Of a DNA stretch of 64,000 bases, positions 1 through 10,674 are shown piece by piece. The notes beneath the pieces are model-generated. The model had not been told where the DNA came from, did not search any database, and was given only the letters and a program-made list of their open reading frames with translations. The first letter of the stretch is position 1, and the number at the start of each line of letters is the position of its first letter. The DNA comes from Protopterus annectens. Taxonomy: Eukaryota; Chordata; Ceratodontiformes; Protopteridae. The translations under genes were made by a program, and so were the position numbers. Location of the stretch: the NCBI RefSeq assembly GCF_019279795.1, contig NC_056735.1, positions 1,943,614,321-1,943,678,320 on the forward strand, given 5' to 3'.

Positions 1-330
1 GGGTCTATATTAAATTCTCAAAAGCCGACAATGTCAAATCTGACATTGTCAACACGAGAATAGCGAAACTGCAGAACATCGAACAAGTAAATGGAAATCT
101 CCGTAAGGGGAGATTTCCATTTACTTCAATGTACTGCAGTCTCAGAGTTGGTATATTTAAGTAGTGGAGGGTGTGGGGGACACAGCCCCCCTGCCTACAC
201 CGTTTATGTTTTTTTTTTTTTTTGTTATTTTTATTTTTTTCTGAACATTCGATGTTTTAACAGTTCGATCACTAAAGGTCGACCTTTAGTGATTCGAACT
301 GTTAAATATTTGATGTTCTAATATAGACCT
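1..330. mobile_element. Foldback-like non-autonomous DNA transposon, copy 1
   Basis: The block starts GGGTCTATATTA and ends TAATATAGACCT, an inverted terminal pair shared with copies near 28.2, 31.3 and 38.0 kb. Between the ends lie three strong hairpins: about 28-51 (arms GACAATGTCA/TGACATTGTC), about 85-126 (18-bp arms), and about 260-305 (about 22-bp arms). The interior also carries the family signature, a TATATTTAAGTA stretch followed by G-rich then C-rich tracts, and a T tract at about 209-225. It has no coding capacity, so it would need a transposase in trans. Position 1 is the window edge, so the left target duplication cannot be seen. Confidence 0.7.
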
Positions 331-1687
331 GTTAGCTTAACAGGATTTGTGTTTACATGCATTCCCAGAAAGATAGCAAGTGGAAATCTCAAATGTGTGT
401 CATTACTTCATAACTTCAGTCCATTGGGATTTGTCAGCAAACCACAAGTTTTATGAGTAACAGACCAAACATATAATGCAAAATTCTGGCAAATATTATA
501 TATGCCTTATGTATAATCTGCCTTCTCTTCCCCTATTTATTTTTTATTATTATACAGCACAAAATTACAGATCCTTGGCAAAAACAAGCACCCAGGGAGG
601 TAAAGGGGGGACTCCACGTATGGGAACAATTTCCATACATGAAAGTCCACCATCCTACCTACCCTACAAACATTAATGTGGCAACATAAATGCTCGACTA
701 ATGGCCTTTACTCGCGAGTATTTCATGGTCTGCAAACATACCCCTACAGTCTGGGAACCATCACAGCAATACACATCCCTACAGTCTGGGAACCATGCCC
801 ACAACAGCAACAAAAAAAAGAAATGTATTCTACTGTGCTATCACCACCAGTGCAACCAACAAGGGCCTACACAACAAAAACAGAATGGACAACCACTAAA
901 ACCAGTGAAAACTAGGCGACCAGCCATGGAAAAAATAGGGAGACCTGCCTCAATAAAAACACACAAGAAATCCGACCGGCAAGAAAAAAAAAAGCCCACA
1001 GATGACCAAATGAACAAGTCAACAGTAACCCAAGGGCTGGTACAGCTTGGTTCTACCACAAGTCAAATTAAACATAATGCAATGCTGCATATACTACAGT
1101 CTCTAATTTAAAGCAAGGAAACAAATTTTACAGCCAAACCATAACAAAGCAAGGAATATACCCTTCCTGCCCCAAATCAAAAATTACCAGAGCAATGTAG
1201 ATGAATCATGGTTAGTGAAAAAAAGAATAAATAAATAAAAAAATAAATCACTCACTCACTACCACCATACACCACCATTAACCCTGGGCCGACTTCTTCT
1301 CTGAAATACCTACAGGTCATCTCAAACATAAAACCTGCCACAGCAAATTTATGTCTAAATCTGATCTCCCCACTCTACAACACCTACACAAAACTACCTT
1401 AACCCCTACCTACAATTACCTCACTTGCTCTCTAGCACTCACCCCTCTAACCTTAAGCCTTTTGTGACTGATTCTCCCCAAATCTTTCCTCCTTCCCTTT
1501 TGACCCAACAGCTCCCTCCCAACACAATCCAAAATCCCCCTTTCTCCCCCTCCCCTCACAACATGAATATACAAAGTCTCTTTGCACAAATTAATTTGTT
1601 CTAGACTACATTTATCTCAATCGTCCAGTCACTGATATATGTCACAACATTTTCCATGCTGTGCCAGTTGAACAAGTGCAATCATCA
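331..1687. other. Unassigned non-coding stretch
   Basis: I recognise nothing firm here. A plus-strand frame at 701-1111 reads 136 residues with a Lys-rich, low-complexity middle and no family motif; it could be a LINE ORF1 remnant or chance. A partial direct repeat of about 15 bp (CTACAGTCTGGGAACCAT) occurs near 745 and 780. The segment from about 1260 to 1560 is very pyrimidine-rich, resembling the 5' leader of the L2-like LINE near 7.3 kb, but too degenerate to assign. Confidence 0.35.
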
Positions 1688-1870
1688 TCAATCAGTAAGT
1701 CTAGATTTACTACTAATAATGGCAAGCAAATCATCCAACTTTTGACATAAAGAACACAGATCACCAGTGTTATCGAGTGTTACCTTTCTATATTCGTAGC
1801 ATTTCATACACTGTACAAGACACGTGTACTTTAGCAGATCATTAATGGCATACTCATTTAAGGAATCCAT
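1688..1870 (-). pseudogene. Possible LINE ORF1 zinc-finger fragment
   Basis: A 60-residue minus-strand frame carries two CxxC pairs (QCMKC and CSLC, about 18 residues apart) followed by a leucine-rich helix (KLDDLLAII). The same arrangement, CxxC then CxxC then a coiled-coil-like helix, begins ORF1 of the CR1 element at 22.8 kb (QCYNC ... CERC ... LEAEL). I infer a divergent relative of that PHD-like ORF1 finger. The frame starts near a Met and ends at a stop, with no recognisable continuation. It could also be a chance open frame. Confidence 0.35.
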
Positions 1871-2870
1871 TTTCAGCTACAAATGAATAAAGAATTCTAA
1901 AACTGAAAGCTAATCAAAATCATTTACCACACAATTCAGAGATTTTATATCAACTTCTGTTAGAAAAATCACAAAAACAATATACAAGTGAATATTAAAT
2001 TAAGCAGAATAAAGTCATTGTTCTGATCGTACCAGTTATGAAAGTGAAACAAAAGTTGGAATTCCTTTACCTCACTATTTTTCTCAAACGCACTTCTTTT
2101 TAACAGCAAAGATCAATAAATTACAAACCAAGTTGGAATTCCTTTACCTCACTATTTTTCTCAAACACACTTCTTTTTAACAGCAAAGATCAATAAATTA
2201 CAAACCAACAATCTGGTAACTCTTTTTTGTCGACAAGCTGCCACTTTTGTCCTACAAGCAGTGAAAAACAGTAATTAAAAATAAAATATAAATCAAAACA
2301 AATCTTCTCTTACCAGGCAACTGCACAATCAATCACGAACACAGAATTGTTTAGATAAGCTCTGTATATATTGGGAAGCGCTATAATATAAAAAATTTTA
2401 GCTGAAGTGTTAAGTCACCTGAAATAAATATGCCTTTAAGCACCTGTGTGTAGACCGCTCTTCTGACTGAAGGAATAGATCTACATTTATGCTGATGCAT
2501 CTCTGCCAAGTGTAGTACCTTGTAGGTTTATGGCTTAATATGGTTCTTCCAGGCTACACACGTACGACATATAAAATATAATCATATACACACAATCACA
2601 CTCAAGAGTTATACACATCACTTTCATCATTCTGAGATATTTGTTACTCATAGTGGTAATCTAGTTCTTGCCAATAGTCTTTTATAGAAAGTTGAACGCA
2701 TTTTGGCCTGATCTACAACCAGAATGATCATCAACAAATAAATTAAGTCTGCTAGTTTCTTCAAGACTTATTAACTTTTGTTCTCATACTTAACAACCAG
2801 CAGACATTTTTTGTTGTTTAGAATACATATCAGAAGTGCAGCATACATTTGGAAGCAGATCTTCTGGTTA
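1871..2870. other. Non-coding stretch with a 77-bp tandem duplication
   Basis: AT-rich DNA with no gene that I can support. The only structure is a direct duplication described separately at 2053-2207. Confidence 0.5.
2053..2207. repeat. 77-bp tandem duplication
   Basis: Two adjacent copies with period 77 start AAGTTGGAATTCC at 2053 and 2130. They are nearly identical (a CGCACT/CACACT difference is visible), which suggests a recent local duplication. Confidence 0.9.
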
Positions 2871-2871
2871 T

Positions 2872-2990
2872 TATTTTATTTTACTTTTATTTTACATTTG
2901 TTGACCGGGCTAGTCCAACTGGATATATGTCCATTTTCAGTAGAGGCCCAGGGAGATAAGCTCCAGGACAGATAAATGAAAAACTTAGCA
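2872..2990 (-). mobile_element. L2-like LINE 3' tail (minus strand)
   Basis: Read on the minus strand, this contains GGAGCTTATCTCCCTGGG, CCTCTACTGAAAATG, then AACAAATG and an A-rich tail. It matches the tail at 33362-33475 on the plus strand (GGAGCTTTTCTCCCCGGG, CCTCTGCTGAAAG). Such a conserved hairpin-like 3' end recognised by the LINE's own RT is typical of L2-type elements; the assignment here rests on the pair of matching tails. Confidence 0.6.
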
Positions 2991-3055
2991 AACAATAAAC
3001 AAAAATGAAGTAACGTTCCATAACCAAATAAGCTGAACTTATAAACAAAACCCTG

Positions 3056-3240
3056 TCCTGTTCTTCAATATTGCTCACTGAGTAGTAATTGTGAGCTCCA
3101 CATGAAAAGTATGGCATGGCCCTGGTTTCTCTAAAACTCACTATGTCATCCATACCTGCACTAATATCTAGAGAACTATAACTATGTTCCCTCAATCTGT
3201 TCTCAAGGTCCACTGCCCCCATATTATATTCAAAGACAGA
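3056..3240 (-). pseudogene. Inverted piece of a Penelope-like element (RT to GIY-YIG linker)
   Basis: The minus-strand frame reads a linker with NRLREHSYSS, then GAHNYYSVSNIEEQD, after which sense is lost. The last residues, SNIEEQD, are the same ones that begin the plus-strand Penelope fragment at 3331. The DNA AGTGAGCAATATTGAAGAAC is present once on each strand (near 3060-3081 and 3330-3352). I infer that the upstream part of the same ORF was inverted relative to its downstream part, with a short duplication at the breakpoint. The segment is inactive. Confidence 0.55.
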
Positions 3241-3330
3241 GGGTGTGTTTCTATATCAGGGTGCATGCTGTGAGGCCTGTATTTACTAACCCATCAGATA
3301 ATTTTTCAACATAGACATCCATTATTCTCA

Positions 3331-3870
3331 GTGAGCAATATTGAAGAACAGGACATTCCTATCTATTACACCAAAGATATTGGATATATTAAGGACATCT
3401 TTGTTAAGCATTGGCATGTTCTATTGGTAGATCCGAAAATTAAGGAGATTAGTGGTGACAGTCCCAGGTTTGTGTACCGCAACAAGAAAAATCTTAAAAA
3501 CATTCTATGTTATCCAAAGACAGCACACACTCAACCATCAAGACAAGGAACATACATGGTCCCATGCAATAGGTGCAATTTTTGTTCTTTTATTTTAACT
3601 GATGCCATCGATTGCATGTCCAAAGACGTTGTCTATTTGGCCACGTGCGCATCCTGTCCCGTATTTTATGTCGGCAAAACCAACCGCTGTTTGAGGGACA
3701 GGATAACATTAGAAAGGGCCACCTATATACATGAACATACCTCACATCATTTCAAGTTCAGGATTCTTGAACAGATCCTTAGGACACACAGAAGAGGGAC
3801 ATCAGAAACATTCTGGATCATTAAGGTTGAGACATCAGAAATAAACCATCAAGTATTATCTATGAAATAT
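3331..3870 (+). pseudogene. Penelope-like retroelement, GIY-YIG endonuclease fragment
   Basis: A 215-codon plus-strand frame contains the C-terminal half of a Penelope-like polyprotein. Residues about 25-60 (KHWHVLLVDP, then FVYRNKKNLKNIL) match the linker after the RT. A CNRCNFC cysteine motif follows at about residues 79-85. Residues about 98-125 hold the GIY-YIG core, VVYLATC then YVGKTNRCLRDRI; the usual invariant Arg and YVGKT are present. A HEHTSHHFKF stretch follows, then a region where the catalytic Glu should lie. After about residue 175 the frame runs into hydrophobic AT-rich DNA and is no longer protein-like. In this family the GIY-YIG domain nicks target DNA for reverse transcription. 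The RT is missing, so the copy is dead. Confidence 0.8.
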
Positions 3871-4489
3871 AGATCCTTTTTACATTTGTTAGTTTATATA
3901 TTCATCATATTGTCATGTCTTTTAATATATTTATTTTTCATCATTTTTTATTATTTTTTTACTAATATATTCATTTGATGTTTTTATACACTGTATTGAT
4001 GCTTTGATGTCATTTTATTAATCACTGTTTTGACATTGAACTCCAATAATGAGTTCTGTATTTTCATTTTTCTTGATTGAATAAACAAAAATGACTAAAT
4101 AACAACATTCATTATAAACAATGCAGATTCCAGGTTACAACAGAAAAAATGACTAAATAGCAACATTCATTATATGCAGTGCATATTCCAGGTTACAACA
4201 GACAATTCTGCGAGGACAAAAAAGAAGTACTTATAGTGCAAGAATGCATATACTATACAACATACAGGTATAATACATAAAAAGAAGGACTAAAGTCAAA
4301 AGAGAAGACAGGTTAATTATATAAAAATAAAGAAATTCTTCAGTAGGAAGTATTTACAGAGGTTGGACACAGTGTAGTTTAGGAGGGAATCTGTATTTAT
4401 AGTTAAAAGGAATATATAACAGTTCATGAGTAGTCTGGGATAGGCAGAGCTAAGTTTAAACAGATGGCTAGATGCCTAGTCAGGTTTAG
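3871..4489. other. Non-coding stretch with a short tandem duplication
   Basis: AT-rich DNA follows the Penelope fragment. At about 4087-4203 two copies of a roughly 58-bp unit (ATGACTAAATA through CCAGGTTACAACAG) lie head to tail. The remainder up to about 4490 may be the 3' UTR of the minus-strand LINE beginning there, but I cannot fix its end. Confidence 0.5.
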
Positions 4490-7275
4490 TACAGGGGCAC
4501 AACCAGTGTGTTCTAAGGTAGAGTTTCAGTCTGTTTTTGAAGAATGATAAAGAGGGAAGAGAGGAAAGGTCACTGGGAAGAAAATTCCAGGTTTTTCCGA
4601 CAGCATTGGAGAAGAGATTCCCCAGCCTTGTTGTTAGGTTTAGAGGTGTGTAGAAGATTTTTGTGTGAGGAACGTAGGGATTTCAGATTTGTATATGGGG
4701 TGATGAGGGTAGATAGAATAAGAGTACTGGAAGGTTTATAAAGAGTTTTATGGGCAATGGTTAGTTGATGGAATTTAATCAGGTTTTATAGTTCCAGCCA
4801 TCCAAGCTGCTTTATATTTATGCAGTGGTGGGTTCTGTAAAGGTTTCCTGTTGCAAATCTAGCGATGTTATTGTAGGAAGTTTCCAGTTTGCTGAGGTTA
4901 TTTTTAAATAGGTTAGTAAAAATGGTTGAGGCATAGAGGAGTGTAAAGATTAGATGAGTGTGAGCTATGGTTGTTCTAGCTGTGGAGGAAACGAAGGGTT
5001 TAATCCTATAGAGGGAGCCAAGTTTTTTGTTGACAGTTTTTATAGCTTTGTTGATATGGATGTCAAAGTTTAGATTAATATTAATGGTGATGCCCAGTAG
5101 TTTGGTGGTTGGGTCTGGTTATATAATGGTACAACTGGTGGATGTAACTGAGAAATCAAATGGAGAGGACTTGTGAATAGGATTAAAGAGGAGGAGTTTA
5201 GTTTTTGGGGTTCAAAAGAAGGCAATGCTGTGTGAACCATTGTTCAACTGTGTTAAATGCCTTCTGGGTAAGAGAGAGAAGTTCAGATGTGGATTTGGAT
5301 GAGCATATACGTGTGGAGTCATCAGCATATTGTAAGCATGTGGCTTGGGGGATGGCTAGATGAAGGTCATTAATAAATATGGAGAAGAGGAAAGGTCCTA
5401 GTATGGACCCTTGAGGGACACCTAGGGTAACCTGTTGGAGAGTAGAAAGAGTCTTATGCCAAATTAGTGTCTGTTGTCTTTTATCTAGGTAGGACTGGAA
5501 CTATTTTATGGAAGGTGCATTTAATGATAGGGATTTGAGTATGTTGATGAGAATCTGATGATTAACCATGTCAAATGTTTTGGACAGGTCAATAAATAGT
5601 GCTGAGGAAAGGTTATTAAGGTTGCCTTTTTTGTTTATGCAATCTGTAAAGGAAAGGAGGGCAGTGGTCGTGCTGTGTGTGGGTCTGAAACCATGTTGAC
5701 AGCTGGAAAGTAAGTTATTTTGGGTGGTCAAGTAATTGCCTGTGGATGCATTTCTCCATGATCTGTGCCAAAGGTGAAAGAAGGGCAATGGGGCGGTAGT
5801 TGGAGAGCTCATTTGAGTGTCCACCTTTATGGAGGGGGATAATATGAGAGACTTTCCTTAAACTAGGTATGTGACCTTTGGTAATAGTCCTATTGATCAA
5901 AATGGAAATAGGATAAGCTATAGCTTTGGCTGATAGCTGTAGAAAATCAGCAGGTAGTTGGTCTGCTGAGGGAGAGCATGGTTTTAGTTTTTGTATGAGG
6001 GTTAGAATATATGTAGTTGGGACAGGTTGCAAATGAAAAGGAGTGGGTGAGGTTGAGTTATAGGAAGATAAAGTGAAGCTATTAGGTGATAGCTGATTAG
6101 CTAGTGTTTGGATAGTATTAGAAAAGACGGTATTGAATGTATTGACTGTATTCATGGGATTATTATGGTCAGTATTTTGAGGATTAGGTGTGGTGGATTG
6201 ACCTGGATGGAGTAATTTGCTAGTCCAGACTTTTTGTGGGTTGTTTTGGTTAGTTTGTTGAAATTGTAGGTAGTAATTTCTTTTATCAGAGAGTATAGCT
6301 TTCTTAGTGTCATTTCTTAACTGTCTAAAAGTTTGTTGGTCAACAGGGTTTTTAGTCATTCTACATTTGGCCCAATGTTTATTTCTAAGGTGCATTTTGT
6401 GTTTGGTTACTTTTGAAAGCCATGGGGCAGACTTGGTTTTAATTCTAATTAATCTGGTTGGAGCATGGTGGCTGAGAATGGCAAGGAAGTTAGAGTTAAA
6501 GTAATTGATGGCTTCTTCTAAAGGGAGGTGTTTTAAGTGAGACCAATTGCAAGCTCTTAGTTCTTTTTTGAGTAGTTCAGGGTTAAAGTTCTTTTTGGAT
6601 CTGATATTTCTGACAGATGTTGGATTGGGAGTATGGGTTTTATGCCTGATAATATAGGTAAGTGAGTGGTCACTTATATCATCAGGGAGGGTTCTAAAAT
6701 CATAATTGTGAGGGTGATGGTTTACGAGAATCCAGTCTAATATGCTTGCTTTCTGGTTACCTTTATTGATCCTGGTGGGGGATGTAATGGTTTGAGAAAA
6801 AGCCATACAGGTTAATGTGGGTTGTAGGAAGGTTGCTACAACAGCAGTTCCAATCAATGTTTATATCTCCTAGGATTATGGTTTCTTGGGGCAGGTGTTG
6901 GGACAGCCAGCAAAGAATATTTTCCATGGTGGCAATGTTATTACCAGAGGGAAGATACATACAGATGATATGGATGGATTTGGCATTGTTAGGGAATATG
7001 TTGTATAGAAGTAGGTTTTTCCTCAGATTGAGTGTGTTATATTTAATATGCAGTATTCTATGATACTTTGCAAGTAGGTAGTTGGGTAAAGATGTTATAT
7101 TAGCATGGTTATAAAGGAGTGGTAGGGATAGAGCATTGGTTTCCTTATTAGGATAGTGATGGTCTGGATACAGTGGGTATTGACAGGAGGTGAGTAAGTA
7201 GACAAAAGTTAGAGGAAGAAGTAGTAATAGTGTGAATAAAATTAGGACATATAATGGGGTGGGTGGTTTATACAT
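4490..7275 (-). mobile_element. L2-like LINE, endonuclease plus reverse transcriptase, degraded
   Basis: On the minus strand the order is endonuclease, RT, C-terminal region. The N-terminal frame (about 7275-6763) has the AP-endonuclease signature IILGDINIDW. After a frameshift near 6850 the next long frame (6857-5715) has DWILVNHH and the SDH motif of the endonuclease C-terminus, a basic linker (SAPWLSK), then RT (IIPLHKGG, NYRPIALLSP). Another shift leads to QHGFRPTHSTTTALL and LFIDLSKTFD (motif A). Past a stop near 5501 come LGVPQGSILGP and YADD (codons at about 5319-5330). The C-terminal domain runs to about 4490. The STTTALL and PLHKGG features fit the L2/CR1 group; L2-like is my best call. 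Several stops and shifts make it inactive. No ORF1 is recognised upstream. Confidence 0.8.
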
Positions 7276-8150
7276 TGTACAAATTTACTATTGGATGTGT
7301 GTAGGTAGAATTTGGAAGTATAAAGGGTGAGGATGGAGAAGTGTGAAGGTTGTGGTAAGATAGAAGGGAGTGTTAAGAGAAGGTAAGGTATGAAAGAAGG
7401 TGAAAAGTGGTAAAGTGTTCAGAGAGTAATGGGAAGAGGAAGAGGTGTGGCTAGTAATTTCTAAAAGTCATTGGAAGAGGAAGAGGTGTGGTTAGGTAAG
7501 TATAAGAGTAGGATTCCTGGGGGTGGGAATTGGAGGGAGGGGAGCGGAGTGAGCCCGCAGGGTGAACGGAGCGGGTTGAGACAGATGCAGTTAAAAAAAA
7601 CAATCAGCAGGACTGACTCCAGAAGGTAAGTTTGAAAAGACAGATATGGGAAAAGGATAGTGAGAATTGAGCCTAGAAGAGGTGGATGTGGACAGTAGAA
7701 GTAGAGGGTAAAGTGAGAGGACTGAATAGCAGTTAAGGAACAGCAGGAGAAATTAATGTAAGCATCTGGGCACAAGAGATAAGAAAGAGAGTATGGCTGG
7801 GGTAAGGGAGCCACCTAGTGGACAGGTCTGATATTGCAAGGCTGATAAGAGGGAGTTAGACTACAACAAGGAAAAAGGTTGCCAGACAAAGGGAGTTTTG
7901 AAAAACAGGATGGGGGAGAGAGTGTGTGAGGTACAGCAGAGGGGGGGGGGGGTAGAGGCTGCTGGCTGTCCTAGCTCAGGACTTTCTCTAACCCTGTAGT
8001 ATAGGTACAATAGTAGAAAGTCTTTCTGGCAGAAATTATTCCACAAACATACTTTTACTGGTGTCCTAGAGAGAGGGATTGTAGGGTAGTTATTCAGTGA
8101 GGTGAGCCACCAATAATTGGAGAGGGCCTTTTATGCTCCTATAGACTAGT
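7276..8150 (-). other. Probable 5' leader of the L2-like LINE
   Basis: On the minus strand this is pyrimidine-rich, with a short repeated CTCTTCCTCTTCC motif near 7436 and 7475 and a GC-richer patch around 7540-7580. It directly precedes the endonuclease frame, so a LINE 5' UTR or degraded ORF1 is likely. No domain can be identified. The LINE's 5' end is not marked by a clear target duplication. Confidence 0.4.
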
Positions 8151-10612
8151 GCAGGGAGCACAAGATGAGCAGGTAACTTAAGGAGGCAAGAGAGAGAAGG
8201 TAGGGATGAGAAACAGTAGTTATCACATAAGAAGGTAAGCTTGCTCATACATTACACTAATCATTCAGAGACATATACATTTATAGCAAGTTACATTTCC
8301 AAAAACCCAAACTTTACAAAATGGGCTAATCATTCACAGAAACAATATCAATAGATAGCAGGTATGCCTTTCCAAACCTTGTTAGCAACAATGTATTATT
8401 ATTTATTAATTATTAAGTAGTTATTATTTTTCAAAGAAGTGCCATCCTGGATGTACAGTAGAAAACTCCATCCTTGTTCAGTCATTCTCATGCATATACA
8501 CCTTGAGTGACAGACAGGTGCTGTGTTGGATACATAAAAAATATTTTAACAAGCTAAATTTATGAAAAATATTAATTTAATCCTGGGAATAGCAAATCAC
8601 AAACCCAAAATTCAAAATCTAGCTCTGCATTTTATTTCGGTACACCTCCTTAACCATTTTCAATGGAAAATATACAGAAATACACAGTATATGAGGATAC
8701 CAAACAGCTTAATCACCTGCCCTATTACAAGTGCAATTTTTTTTCATATTTGTAAGAAAATTTTTGGAAATGTGTAAATGGTGCAGTTCATTTTAAATTG
8801 AAGATTATTTATGTCTTTTGGAGGATATGTTATTTTAGATTAAATGTTCGCTTTTAAATGTGCATCTTATCAAAGTGGTGTATAAAAAGCCAAAATTGCC
8901 AAGTATGAGGAGATAGCCTTGTTGCACTGCAGTCATTCTCCAGTATTAAGTGATATTTAGCAGATGCACAATTAATGTGAATCCATATCCATCTATGTTT
9001 TGTGCAGATAGAAGGATCCTTCTGTTGACTAACACTTCGCACAAGCTGCATGCTATCGATTCATGCATTTTTGAGATTTGATACTGCCACTTTTCTTTTT
9101 CACTTGCATTTCAGTAATTGTAGTTGCATATTTGCAATTGCTGATCTTGCATTTTCAGCAGACAGCTCAAAACCAAGCATACTGACATTTTATAGCACCA
9201 TTGGAAATACAGGGCAATTGTTTCAAAAGGCCACTTGCATCTTAGCCTCATGCTGTAACCCCCCCCCCCCCCCGACAGTCATTTCACAGTGCTGGTATAG
9301 CATCCAGTTATTAATTATGATTACTTTAATTTTTATTAGTGCCAATTAGGTGACAGGTTGTGTATACTGGCAGTCATGGATTTTGCCACTCATGCCTGTC
9401 AGTCAATCAAACCAACCCCATCCTACACAAAATCATTGTGTTGGTACATCTTTTGGGAAATAAGTGATTTTCTGTATATTGTCTAATCAACACTCATCAT
9501 TTCAGAGAATTGTACCACCTTTCTTAATTATCACGCTAATTCTTAAGTAGCACCTCACCCTAAGATAAGCATTTCAAGAGTCAATTAAAACGATGTAAGC
9601 AGATTTAGGGGCTGAACCTAGTATTCTCTAGTTCAGGCTGACAAATTCCAGATAAAATCATTGCCATCTCTTTTTTGCACTCTTAAGAAATCCTAAGCAT
9701 TAAGAGATATTTATTTTTAACTTATTCCAGGTCACAATACATGAAAGTCAAACCATAATCAAGTTACTCATCTCCTATATGTCTTCCCAAATTAAAGGCT
9801 TATATATGTCTAACTACCTTACATGCATTATATTTTCTTATCCTTACACAATCATAACTGAAAGTCACCGTGGTAAAGAATGTGCGCACCTCTGAGCAAA
9901 CGGTATATACTAATTGTATAGCATTAGAAATACACATTTTTTTGAGTTTATATACAACATTTCTCTAACATTACACATAGGCAGTCTTCTAGGCAAATCT
10001 TTTATAACAACCACATAAACTTTCTTAATATTTCTGTTACTTGAGTAAATCTACTAAGATTTACATCTATATTGAATGTACATAAATAATATTTAAACTT
10101 AAAACATATGCTATTACACTATTTAAACTTAAGAACCCTCAGCTAAGTACAGCTACTATGAACACCCTCATAACTATTTGCCTTCAGTTTTTAAATTCAG
10201 TAAATGCAAATCATCATTATTGTTTTATCAGCACAAAATAATAAACATTTTCCAACAAACATTACATAGCTAAATTGCCATGACAACTACAAGTTTAACT
10301 CTATTACCATTAGGGAGATCTAAACTAATGCATGGCAGTTTAAGTAAAAGATATTTTAACAGTTTTCCATGCAAATGCAATAATAATAATTAAACCATTT
10401 CTTAATTCCCTAACCAACTTGCCTAGAATTCTTACTTATGTTATTCAAGGCACTTAACATCTAATAGTTCTAATAAAAGGCATTTTAACAGTCGTCTAGG
10501 AAAATATAACACCATTAATAATTAAACCTGTACTTATTCTCAGTAATCGACTTGCCAAGAATCCTTGATTATGCTATTTAAAGCATTTATACTGATATCC
10601 ATTTGTAAATCT

Positions 10613-10615
<3 letters not shown>

Positions 10616-10667
<52 letters not shown>
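10616..10667. repeat. (TA)n microsatellite
   Basis: About 26 uninterrupted TA units. Confidence 0.97.
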
Positions 10668-10674
<7 letters not shown>

